In this document: positions 44,927 to 56,200 of the stretch, in pieces
Layout: every line of letters begins with the position of its first letter
Numbering within the stretch: position 1 is the stretch's first letter
Origin: Diplonema papillatum
Taxonomy: Eukaryota > Euglenozoa > Diplonemea > Diplonemida > Diplonemidae
Length of the DNA: 64,000 nucleotides
Assembly (NCBI GenBank): GCA_030068145.1
Contig: JAPJBO010000753.1
Coordinates: 47,975-111,974 of the forward strand
Direction: 5' to 3'
Position numbers and translations under genes: made by a program
The notes under the pieces: generated by a model
Told to the model about the DNA's origin: nothing
Seen by the model: only the letters and a program-made list of their open reading frames with translations
Databases searched by the model: none

Positions 44927-45080
44927 GAAGTCCAGACTCGGAGGCTCGAGTGAAAAAAGCGGGTGGCACACCGGCCTTTCGGGTGTGCATTTACACGCGT
45001 TTTTGGTTGTGACACACCCGCTTTTCGGGGTGTGTGACGCGGGCACACCCTCCTTAACTCTAGCTTCTGAGGTCGGTCTT
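44927..45080. mobile_element. Palindromic miniature element, family K (long type)
   Basis: Ends GAAGTCCAGACTCGGAGGCT and AGCTTCTGAGGTCGGTCTTC are imperfect inverted repeats enclosing AAAAGCGGGTGGCACACC and ACACACCCGCTTTTCGGGG. Confidence 0.6.
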
Positions 45081-45304
45081 CCGCGCAAACACGCTCACGC
45101 TTTGCAACCGCACATCCCCCACAGCGCTCACTTCAACCACTGGTGCTGCACACGGCAACCCCATGTCCACTGTGCTCTGCAGAGTTTACTTCGCAGATTG
45201 CCACCGTAAAAAGAAGACGAGTCAGTGCTGCCTAGCGAGTCGCAGTCACAATCAGGGCGAGTGCCCTGAGTTTTTTAACTGATTGCTCAGACACGGTTGT
45301 AGGG

Positions 45305-45541
45305 GCCTTCTCCCCGTGACGGATTAGCCTGTGCTCCAGCAGCACGGGTGGTCCTGGCTGTGACGAGCTACGAACAGCCGCCTGACAAACCAGACTCACA
45401 CCGCTGTCCTGTCTGCAGACACTCAGGTTCCGCGCTGATGATGTCCGCCTTTTGTGTCCGTGACTTAAAGGACCGACACACGGCGCAGACGGGACCAGTG
45501 CGGTGTTGAGCACATACCCATTCCAAGCACGTTCTTGCAAT
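45305..45541 (+). repeat. Dispersed repeat J, copy 2
   Basis: Nearly identical to 17181-17412 over about 230 bp. Confidence 0.8.
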
Positions 45542-46795
45542 CCCCCCAAAGTGCGCACGTGGGCGGTGTCTTCGGACAGCATCTCGTGATGTTCGCATCA
45601 CAAAACAAAGAAGACAGTGAAATGGTTTACCTGGTCGGGTCTCGCTCACGACCGTTTTCTGAACAGTCCTTCACTAAATCCGCGGTTAAATTAACCTGGC
45701 CTCACTGGTGCAAGCACCACGCGCTCTTCAAACCCAAGAAACCATTCCCCTCCCAGGTGACCCCCCCCCCCCCTCCACCTCCCCGTTCTCGTCAGTTTCG
45801 TGCCTTCGATGGTTTCCACCAAAGTAAGAAAAGCAAAAAAAAAAAAAAGCTACTCCGAGCCCCGGAAAGGCAGCGGAGTGGACACTCCTGGCTCGAGCAT
45901 GTCTTAATAGTCTAGCCCGATACAGTAAAGCTTCCTATAATGACCCCACCGCCCACCGACCAAAATGCACCATCACTGAGGCAGTCCACCCATATCCCCT
46001 TGAGTGCATCGAACTGCCTGCTGCTGTCTCTCACAGTCTATCAGCACACAGTCTATCGTAGGCTATGGGGCAGCAGGACACCCTGTCCAGGTGGGTAGCG
46101 TCACCTCCCCGATGCGAGCTGATTGACGGTTGGATGCGGGCAACTGCACCTTTGTACCACCAACACGGTACTTCCAGGTTACGCGCAATCGGGGGTTTGA
46201 AACATGACGATTACTACCAAAAGACCGCACCCACGCGACGGTGACTGTGGCTGGTCTTTGTAAAGACTGCCGTGATGTTACTTTGATCAAACTCACACTA
46301 AGCTGAAACTATCGTAGGCCATCACAGGCGATTATAGTCACCTGTTGGTGACCGACATTGTTCATTGTATCCTCAACGATTATAGTCTTTCACAGTTTGT
46401 CAGCCGGGGGGGGGGGGGGGGTGGACCGGCTCACCCACAGAGAAAGAGATGAAGAAAAAGGCCCTCCTGGTCCAGGAACGTGACAGTCAACCACAGCTTG
46501 CAAAGCTTGAGTCGGAGGCAGCACAGTGCCACAACCCCGTCCGCTCTGCCCTGGCTGACCGTCTCGACGAGCTTATGTTCAGCGGGAGTGCCAAGCCCCA
46601 AGGTGCGCCACGCCTTGATGCTTTAGTTTGGGAAGTCGGTAGCCACTTGACCCGTAGGCCCGTGGCTCTGCAGTACCGCCGAACACGTGAAGCTTGGCTA
46701 CCACTCACAAAACAAACAAAAGGTCGAAAGACACCAGGCTGCACGCAGCAGCAACACAAAAAATGAATTAACCAGTGACCGTGCAAATCTGCACC
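45542..46795. other. Intergenic, no supportable gene
   Basis: Contains C and A runs (45760-45775, 45838-45848), the TCTATCAGC / GTAGGCTATGG phrases, a G run (46407-46421) and a 105-codon open frame (46449-46766) without a recognisable domain or coding-like composition. Confidence 0.45.
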
Positions 46796-46863
46796 CGATC
46801 GGCGGGCGTGACACCCGCTTTTTGAACTCCAGCTTTGCCTCAAGCTGGACTCCGCCGTGAATG
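46796..46863. mobile_element. Family K element, truncated
   Basis: Retains the inner GGGCGTGACACCCGCTTTTT hairpin and the right end CAAGCTGGACTCCGCCGTG; the left end is lost. Confidence 0.5.
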
Positions 46864-46948
46864 TAGGGAACGGTCAAGAAACGCGAATTTTACACTCTAA
46901 ACTCTGGGCATGTCACAGAATATATCCGCCTGGGGTCTTCTTTTTCTT

Positions 46949-47243
46949 TTACATAAGCGCCCGCTTGAAAGGAACTGCTTGACGATGCTGCCCGACAAAG
47001 AACAGACGGGATCCCAAGTGCTGTAACTACCGAACCACGTGTTGAACGGACGTGAGGTCATGCGGGTCTACCCCGACACGACAAATCACACAAACACAAC
47101 AGGTCAAAGTCCTGAGCGAGAAAGCAACACACGGTGGTGTAAGCGAAGAACAAATCAGATTGTGTTTGTATTGTATTTGCCCCATACCTCCATATTTCCT
47201 CCCTTCCATTCGGAGTCGAAGCAGCAACGTCGAGTATTTTGTG
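46949..47243 (-). mobile_element. Short retroposon-like element, family B (copy 3)
   Basis: Inverted relative to copies at 11.8 and 35.6 kb: starts TTACATAAGCGCCCGCTTG after a T-rich stretch (complement of the A tail) and ends CGTCGAGTATTTTG. Confidence 0.75.
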
Positions 47244-47984
47244 GCTCGTACCGTGTCGTGCTTCAGCAGCTTGCATTCATTCGAATCATCGTCTTCGAGC
47301 GGTTGCTTTGCGTCCCTTCCCTTCCTCGGCCGGTGTGCATGCTTCTGCGAACCCTGCCACGATGTTCTGGAAGCTAGAGATCAGAGAACCTGTGGCGGTG
47401 GTCTGCATTAGTCGCCCATGGTGAATTCGCACCGTGTCGTGTTCCCGGCGCTTGCACTCATTTTCATCGTCGACCGTGGTGCTGTGCGATATGCCGTGAT
47501 AAAGAGCGGCAGTCCCAGGTGAACAGGCTACATCTTGTATATACCGACAACCCGCCTCACTGGCACCGTAGGACGTGACGTGGTGTGTCCCCTCACGTTA
47601 TGTGTGGTGGTTCGAGAACCGTTCTCTTCCCCCGGCCCGAGTCTGATGCGAGTTTGATAGAGGGGGGTCTCGAATAATAACACCTGCGTTATTATTCGAT
47701 TTGTTGGATACTACAAAAGTTGCGGGTAGCCGACCAGCCGCGTGTCAAATAACTGTTACTCGAGGGGCTGCGCTTTGTGCTCACCTCGAAGAAGGCTAGA
47801 GGCCGAAAAAGAAGAACCAAACGGAGTTTTCGGCAGCAATGCCCCTTCCGCAGATGGTCTGCAGCCCGCGGGTGGGCGATACGCAGCTACGCTCCCTTCC
47901 CCCTAGAAGACCTGTTGCTAGCATCAAACGTCGCACGAAAGACAGACAGTTCTGCCTGCACATCAACCCTTTACGGACGGGAGG
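47244..47984. other. Intergenic, no supportable gene
   Basis: Includes a TTATTATTCGA / CGAATAATAA inverted pair (47671-47701) and a 5'-end fragment of family A (47757-47815). No exon. Confidence 0.45.
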
Positions 47985-48227
47985 CATATGATAAGATGCC
48001 AAACCCCCCCCCTCCCCTTTGCACTAATAAAATACTTTTTGACGTCATGCCATACTGTATGCCGGCCCCGAAACACTGTCTGTGCGGCCCTAAACGGGGT
48101 TTGGCGGGTTAAGTGAAGGTAAAGGGGCCTCAGAAGGCCCACAAGCGGGCCCACATGGGGGTTCGGGGCCAGAAGTATTTTATTAGTGCAAGGGGGAGGG
48201 GCGGTTTTTTGGCATCGTCTCATATAC
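47985..48227. mobile_element. Miniature inverted-repeat element, family M
   Basis: About 240 bp with arms of roughly 55 bp: 47985-48040 (CATATGATAAGATGCCAAAC ... ACTAATAAAATACTTTTT) against 48171-48227 (AGAAGTATTTTATTAGTGCA ... GGCATCGTCTCATATAC). Inner sequence contains GGGGCCTCAGAAGGCCC. Only one copy is seen here. Confidence 0.65.
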
Positions 48228-49020
48228 TTATGTCGAAGATGCCAGGACCCGAGCTGGAGTTCGGACACTGTGCTTCCAGAGTAAAGACACGTCGAAAACA
48301 ATCAATGTTTGCTGATGTGAAAAGAAGTGCTACGAAACCTTTCCAAGGAGCACCAGGTTTCCCATTGTGGAGTCGTACCACTGTCGAGCTCGACCCATCG
48401 ATCCCTGAGAAGGCTTTCTGCGCCCTGGACAACCTCCCTCCCCCCTCCGTCCGTAAGGGGTTACCACGTGGAACCAAGATTCCCCGCCCTCCCGATGCTG
48501 CCCCCCCCCCCCCCAGGCATCTTGTTAAGAACCATCCATCCATCCATCAGCCGGCTGACCCCCCCCCCTCAGGCTATTTTCACTGTGGAGGGGGGAGACG
48601 CTACCTGTCACACTCTAAGGAGGTCACCACGGTGGGCGGTCAGAAAAAAATTTTTTTTTGCCCCAAATACCCCAAATACCACACTTTGGAAAATTTTTGT
48701 GGGCCCACTTTTGGCAGGGAATTTTTGACCATTTCACCTCGAGAATTTGACCAACCCAGCCTCAAGGCAACTGCACTGTAGAAGGGGGGGGGGGGGGGGG
48801 GAGGGGGGGGGGGTCTGGTTTATCCGGCCATCCGGCCAAAGTGGCTGATCCTTAACAAGAGCGCTGCCCCCCCCCCCATCTTCAGCTCGGAAAAGAATGT
48901 GTTCACCACTCCGATGTTCTCCGTTTTCGCACCAGAAACGACCCCCGGGCAGAATCTCGGCAGGACGTCGGCCGAGTTGCTTTTTGGACAAGGGTTTGGA
49001 AAAATCATGTCGAGCAGACA
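48228..49020. other. Intergenic, homopolymer-rich
   Basis: Several C runs (48499-48515, 48559-48567), a G run broken once by A (48784-48812) and A/T runs near 48646-48660. A 222-codon open frame (48113-48781) crosses family M and homopolymers and is not accepted. Confidence 0.5.
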
Positions 49021-49232
49021 GGAAATACTCGAGGGGTTGCTTGTGCTTACTTCGAAGGAGGCTAGAGGGGGAGAAACAATACAACTACAAAGTGGGTCTT
49101 TTTTGTTGAACGCTTACGCCCGTCACTGAGCCCAGATTCACCTGTGTTTCGTGCAGGCTACACTCCTTTGATCTTTTGCAGCTGGCAGCCTCCTCAAGTA
49201 TTTCCTACAAAGCGGGTGCTTATACACAAAAA
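49021..49232 (+). mobile_element. Short A-tailed retroposon-like element, family A (copy 7)
   Basis: Full-length orientation on + strand: GAAATACTCGAGGGGTTGC to GCGGGTGCTTATACACAAAA with an A tail of about 10. This copy shows the 5'-to-3' direction of the family. Confidence 0.75.
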
Positions 49233-49554
49233 AAAAAACAAGCACAAAAACACCACGAACTTCTCAGTTCGTTCATTCTATTTTTTTTTCTCCCGCTTCC
49301 TCCGTGGACCCCGTGCAGTGCTTTGGCAAGCCGTGTTCCGAAACCGACTGATGTTCCCCTTTCTCCCGCCATTCCGCTTCTCAAGCCGAACGAATCGAAG
49401 GACCTGCCGCGAACAAGTGACTTCGAGCAGAGCTTGGGCAGGAGCTCTGAACAGATGAAGAGAGGGCTTTCATCGATTCAGTAGAGCGAGTCAACCACAA
49501 AACTTTTCACGATTCAAGAAGAGGAATTCGTGTCATTCATAGCCAGCCAGCCAC

Positions 49555-49800
49555 GTCAGCCAGTACAGCCATCTAGAGCCACGCCAGGCATCCATCGAAG
49601 ACAGCCTTCCAGTCATCAAGAGCCGCACCAGGCATCCATCCAAGACAGCCTTCCAGCCATCTAGAGCCACGCCAGGCATCCATCCAAAACAGCCTTCTAA
49701 CCATCTAGAGCCACGCTAGCCAGCCAACCAGCCAAGTCAGCCAGTCCAACCATCTAGAGCCACGCCAGGCATCCAGCCAAGTCAGCCAAGCAACAGTAAG
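49555..49800. repeat. Degenerate tandem repeat of about 44 bp
   Basis: Five or so copies of CATCTAGAGCCACGCCAGGC followed by ATCCATCCAA(G/A)ACAGCC, with length variation. Confidence 0.8.
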
Positions 49801-50251
49801 CACATCAACCACATCAACCAAGCCGTCCACAGCCTAGCCCGACCTTCATATTTACGGGCTCAGCCAAGAAACCGGAAAAGTGCTCGCAGGAATCGAACCT
49901 GAGCCATGGTCGTATAGTCTTGTACACTTGTTGAGATTCGGGCTGTTCGTGTACTAAGCCTTCCCTCCGGTCCAGAACAAAGCCGGAAATTACTCATGCT
50001 CGTTTCGCCAGTCAAATTTGGTAGGCTTGGATTAGTTGATCCCCGGGTAGAACGTTCTCCGAACAAGGGCTGCAGATAGGGTACCTTGTGCGAGCCATCA
50101 ACGTTTTGTGTCGCGCAGACTCACCCGCCTTTCCTCTATTCTCGGGAGGCTGCGGTAGGAGGGTCTGCCCCCGTCGGCTTGTCTAAAGACGTACCGGCAA
50201 TGCCCGCCCTCGCTTTGCAACTGGACGGAAAATGGAGGTTGCGCCTGGCCG
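49801..50251. other. Left flank of the 60-bp satellite
   Basis: Unique-looking sequence. On the minus strand, GGTTCGATTCCTG at 49890-49902 looks like a tRNA T-arm, but no matching acceptor stem is present. No gene is assigned. Confidence 0.4.
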
Positions 50252-53200
50252 TCGAAAGATACCATGCTGTTCGAGAACCGGAGTCCCCACGATACAAAGG
50301 GACAAGGTTGCTCGAAAGATACCATGCTGTTCGAGAACCGGAGTCCCCACGATACTAAGGGACAACGTTGCTCGAAAGGTACCATGCTGTTCGAGAACCG
50401 GAGTCCCCACGATACTAAGGGACAACGTTGCTCGAAAGATACCATGCTGTTCGAGAACCGGAGTCCCCACGATACTAAGGGACAACGTTGCTCGAAAGAT
50501 ACCATGCTGTTCGAGAACCGGAGTCCCCACGATACTAAGGGACAACGTTGCTCGAAAGATACCATGCTGTTCGAGAACCGGAGTCCCCACGATACTAAGG
50601 GACAACGTTGCTCGAAAGATACCATGCTGTTCGAGAACCGGAGTCCCCACGATACTAAGGGACAACGTTGCTCGAAAGGTACCATGCTGTTCGAGAACCG
50701 GAGTCCCCACGATACTAAGGGACAAGGTTGCTCGAAAGGTACCATGCTGTTCGAGAACCGGAGTCCCCACGATACTAAGGGACAAGGTTGCTCGAAAGGT
50801 TCGAGAACCGGAGTCCCCACGATACTAAGGGACAACGTTGCTCGAAAGATACCATGCTGTTCGAGAACCGGAGTCCCCACGATACTAAGGGACAACGTTG
50901 CTCGAAAGATACCATGCTGTTCGAGAACCGGAGTCCCCACGATACTAAGGGACAACGTTGCTCGAAAGATACCATGCTGTTCGAGAACCGGAGTCCCCAC
51001 GATACTAAGGGACAACGTTGCTCGAAAGGTACCATGCTGTTCGAGAACCGGAGTCCCCACGATACTAAGGGACAACGTTGCTCGAAAGATACCATGCTGT
51101 TCGAGAACCGGAGTCCCCACGATACTAAGGGACAACGTTGCTCGAAAGGTACCATGCTGTTCGAGAACCGGAGTCCCCACGATACTAAGGGACAACGTTG
51201 CTCGAAAGATACCATGCTGTTCGAGAACCGGAGTCCCCACGATACTAAGGGACAACGTTGCTCGAAAGATACCATGCTGTTCGAGAACCGGAGTCCCCAC
51301 GATACTAAGGGACAACGTTGCTCGAAAGGTACCATGCTGTTCGAGAACCGGAGTCCCCACGATACAAAGGGACAACGTTGCTCGAAAGATACCATGCTGT
51401 TCGAGAACCGGAGTCCCCACGATACAAAGGGACAACGTTGCTCGAAAGGTACCATGCTGTTCGAGAACCGGAGTCCCCACGATACTAAGGGACAACGTTG
51501 CTCGAAAGATACCATGCTGTTCGAGAACCGGAGTCCCCACGATACTAAGGGACAAGGTTGCTCGAAAGGTTCGAGAACCGGAGTCCCCACGATACTAAGG
51601 GACAAGGTTGCTCGAAAGGTTCGAGAACCGGAGTCCCCACGATACTAAGGGACAACGTTGCTCGAAAGATACCATGCTGTTCGAGAACCGGAGTCCCCAC
51701 GATACTAAGGGACAACGTTGCTCGAAAGATACCATGCTGTTCGAGAACCGGAGTCCCCACGATACTAAGGGACAACGTTGCTCGAAAGATACCATGCTGT
51801 TCGAGAACCGGAGTCCCCACGATACTAAGGGACAACGTTGCTCGAAAGGTACCATGCTGTTCGAGAACCGGAGTCCCCACGATACAAAGGGACAACGTTG
51901 CTCGAAAGATACCATGCTGTTCGAGAACCGGAGTCCCCACGATACAAAGGGACAACGTTGCTCGAAAGATACCATGCTGTTCGAGAACCGGAGTCCCCAC
52001 GATACTAAGGGACAACGTTGCTCGAAAGATACCATGCTGTTCGAGAACCGGAGTCCCCACGATACTAAGGGACAACGTTGCTCGAAAGGTACCATGCTGT
52101 TCGAGAACCGGAGTCCCCACGATACTACGGGACAAGGTTGCTCGAAAGGTACCATGCTGTTCGAGAACCGGAGTCCCCACGATACTAAGGGACAAGGTTG
52201 CTCGAAAGGTTCGAGAACCGGAGTCCCCACGATACTAAGGGACAACGTTGCTCGAAAGATACCATGCTGTTCGAGAACCGGAGTCCCCACGATACTAAGG
52301 GACAACGTTGCTCGAAAGATACCATGCTGTTCGAGAACCGGAGTCCCCACGATACTAAGGGACAACGTTGCTCGAAAGATACCATGCTGTTCGAGAACCG
52401 GAGTCCCCACGATACTAAGGGACAACGTTGCTCGAAAGGTACCATGCTGTTCGAGAACCGGAGTCCCCACGATACTAAGGGACAACGTTGCTCGAAAGAT
52501 ACCATGCTGTTCGAGAACCGGAGTCCCCACGATACTAAGGGACAACGTTGCTCGAAAGGTACCATGCTGTTCGAGAACCGGAGTCCCCACGATACTAAGG
52601 GACAACGTTGCTCGAAAGATACCATGCTGTTCGAGAACCGGAGTCCCCACGATACTAAGGGACAACGTTGCTCGAAAGATACCATGCTGTTCGAGAACCG
52701 GAGTCCCCACGATACTAAGGGACAACGTTGCTCGAAAGGTACCATGCTGTTCGAGAACCGGAGTCCCCACGATACTAAGGGACAACGTTGCTCGAAAGAT
52801 ACCATGCTGTTCGAGAACCGGAGTCCCCACGATACTAAGGGACAACGTTGCTCGAAAGATACCATGCTGTTCGAGAACCGGAGTCCCCACGATACTAAGG
52901 GACAACGTTGCTCGAAAGATACCATGCTGTTCGAGAACCGGAGTCCCCACGATACTAAGGGACAACGTTGCTCGAAAGGTACCATGCTGTTCGAGAACCG
53001 GAGTCCCCACGATACTAAGGGACAACGTTGCTCGAAAGATACCATGCTGTTCGAGAACCGGAGTCCCCACGATACTAAGGGACAACGTTGCTCGAAAGGT
53101 ACCATGCTGTTCGAGAACCGGAGTCCCCACGATACTAAGGGACAACGTTGCTCGAAAGGTACCATGCTGTTCGAGAACCGGAGTCCCCACGATACTAAGG

Positions 53201-56200
53201 GACAACGTTGCTCGAAAGATACCATGCTGTTCGAGAACCGGAGTCCCCACGATACTAAGGGACAACGTTGCTCGAAAGATACCATGCTGTTCGAGAACCG
53301 GAGTCCCCACGATACTAAGGGACAACGTTGCTCGAAAGGTACCATGCTGTTCGAGAACCGGAGTCCCCACGATACTAAGGGACAACGTTGCTCGAAAGAT
53401 ACCATGCTGTTCGAGAACCGGAGTCCCCACGATACTAAGGGACAACGTTGCTCGAAAGATACCATGCTGTTCGAGAACCGGAGTCCCCACGATACTAAGG
53501 GACAACGTTGCTCGAAAGATACCATGCTGTTCGAGAACCGGAGTCCCCACGATACTAAGGGACAACGTTGCTCGAAAGATACCATGCTGTTCGAGAACCG
53601 GAGTCCCCACGATACTAAGGGACAACGTTGCTCGAAAGATACCATGCTGTTCGAGAACCGGAGTCCCCACGATACTAAGGGACAACGTTGCTCGAAAGGT
53701 ACCATGCTGTTCGAGAACCGGAGTCCCCACGATACTAAGGGACAACGTTGCTCGAAAGATACCATGCTGTTCGAGAACCGGAGTCCCCACGATACTAAGG
53801 GACAACGTTGCTCGAAAGATACCATGCTGTTCGAGAACCGGAGTCCCCACGATACTAAGGGACAACGTTGCTCGAAAGGTACCATGCTGTTCGAGAACCG
53901 GAGTCCCCACGATACTAAGGGACAACGTTGCTCGAAAGGTACCATGCTGTTCGAGAACCGGAGTCCCCACGATACTAAGGGACAACGTTGCTCGAAAGAT
54001 ACCATGCTGTTCGAGAACCGGAGTCCCCACGATACTAAGGGACAACGTTGCTCGAAAGATACCATGCTGTTCGAGAACCGGAGTCCCCACGATACTAAGG
54101 GACAACGTTGCTCGAAAGGTACCATGCTGTTCGAGAACCGGAGTCCCCACGATACTAAGGGACAACGTTGCTCGAAAGATACCATGCTGTTCGAGAACCG
54201 GAGTCCCCACGATACTAAGGGACAACGTTGCTCGAAAGATACCATGCTGTTCGAGAACCGGAGTCCCCACGATACTAAGGGACAACGTTGCTCGAAAGGT
54301 ACCATGCTGTTCGAGAACCGGAGTCCCCACGATACTAAGGGACAACGTTGCTCGAAAGATACCATGCTGTTCGAGAACCGGAGTCCCCACGATACTAAGG
54401 GACAACGTTGCTCGAAAGATACCATGCTGTTCGAGAACCGGAGTCCCCACGATACTAAGGGACAACGTTGCTCGAAAGATACCATGCTGTTCGAGAACCG
54501 GAGTCCCCACGATACTAAGGGACAACGTTGCTCGAAAGATACCATGCTGTTCGAGAACCGGAGTCCCCACGATACTAAGGGACAACGTTGCTCGAAAGGT
54601 ACCATGCTGTTCGAGAACCGGAGTCCCCACGATACTAAGGGACAACGTTGCTCGAAAGATACCATGCTGTTCGAGAACCGGAGTCCCCACGATACTAAGG
54701 GACAACGTTGCTCGAAAGATACCATGCTGTTCGAGAACCGGAGTCCCCACGATACTAAGGGACAACGTTGCTCGAAAGATACCATGCTGTTCGAGAACCG
54801 GAGTCCCCACGATACTAAGGGACAACGTTGCTCGAAAGGTACCATGCTGTTCGAGAACCGGAGTCCCCACGATACTAAGGGACAACGTTGCTCGAAAGAT
54901 ACCATGCTGTTCGAGAACCGGAGTCCCCACGATACTAAGGGACAACGTTGCTCGAAAGGTACCATGCTGTTCGAGAACCGGAGTCCCCACGATACTAAGG
55001 GACAACGTTGCTCGAAAGATACCATGCTGTTCGAGAACCGGAGTCCCCACGATACTAAGGGACAACGTTGCTCGAAAGGTACCATGCTGTTCGAGAACCG
55101 GAGTCCCCACGATACTAAGGGACAACGTTGCTCGAAAGATACCATGCTGTTCGAGAACCGGAGTCCCCACGATACTAAGGGACAACGTTGCTCGAAAGAT
55201 ACCATGCTGTTCGAGAACCGGAGTCCCCACGATACTAAGGGACAACGTTGCTCGAAAGATACCATGCTGTTCGAGAACCGGAGTCCCCACGATACTAAGG
55301 GACAACGTTGCTCGAAAGGTACCATGCTGTTCGAGAACCGGAGTCCCCACGATACTAAGGGACAACGTTGCTCGAAAGATACCATGCTGTTCGAGAACCG
55401 GAGTCCCCACGATACTAAGGGACAACGTTGCTCGAAAGGTACCATGCTGTTCGAGAACCGGAGTCCCCACGATACTAAGGGACAACGTTGCTCGAAAGAT
55501 ACCATGCTGTTCGAGAACCGGAGTCCCCACGATACTAAGGGACAACGTTGCTCGAAAGATACCATGCTGTTCGAGAACCGGAGTCCCCACGATACTAAGG
55601 GACAACGTTGCTCGAAAGGTACCATGCTGTTCGAGAACCGGAGTCCCCACGATACTAAGGGACAAGGTTGCTCGAAAGGTACCATGCTGTTCGAGAACCG
55701 GAGTCCCCACGATACTAAGGGACAAGGTTGCTCGAAAGGTTCGAGAACCGGAGTCCCCACGATACTAAGGGACAACGTTGCTCGAAAGATACCATGCTGT
55801 TCGAGAACCGGAGTCCCCACGATACTAAGGGACAACGTTGCTCGAAAGGTACCATGCTGTTCGAGAACCGGAGTCCCCACGATACTAAGGGACAACGTTG
55901 CTCGAAAGATACCATGCTGTTCGAGAACCGGAGTCCCCACGATACTAAGGGACAACGTTGCTCGAAAGGTACCATGCTGTTCGAGAACCGGAGTCCCCAC
56001 GATACTAAGGGACAACGTTGCTCGAAAGATACCATGCTGTTCGAGAACCGGAGTCCCCACGATACTAAGGGACAACGTTGCTCGAAAGGTACCATGCTGT
56101 TCGAGAACCGGAGTCCCCACGATACTAAGGGACAACGTTGCTCGAAAGATACCATGCTGTTCGAGAACCGGAGTCCCCACGATACTAAGGGACAACGTTG

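Noticed and set aside
48113..48781. 222-codon open frame
   Set aside because: It crosses an inverted-repeat element and homopolymer runs, with Pro/Gly-biased, domainless translation.
49885..49960. Possible tRNA on the minus strand
   Set aside because: Only a T-arm-like GGTTCGATTCC is present; no matching acceptor or anticodon arms were found at normal spacing.
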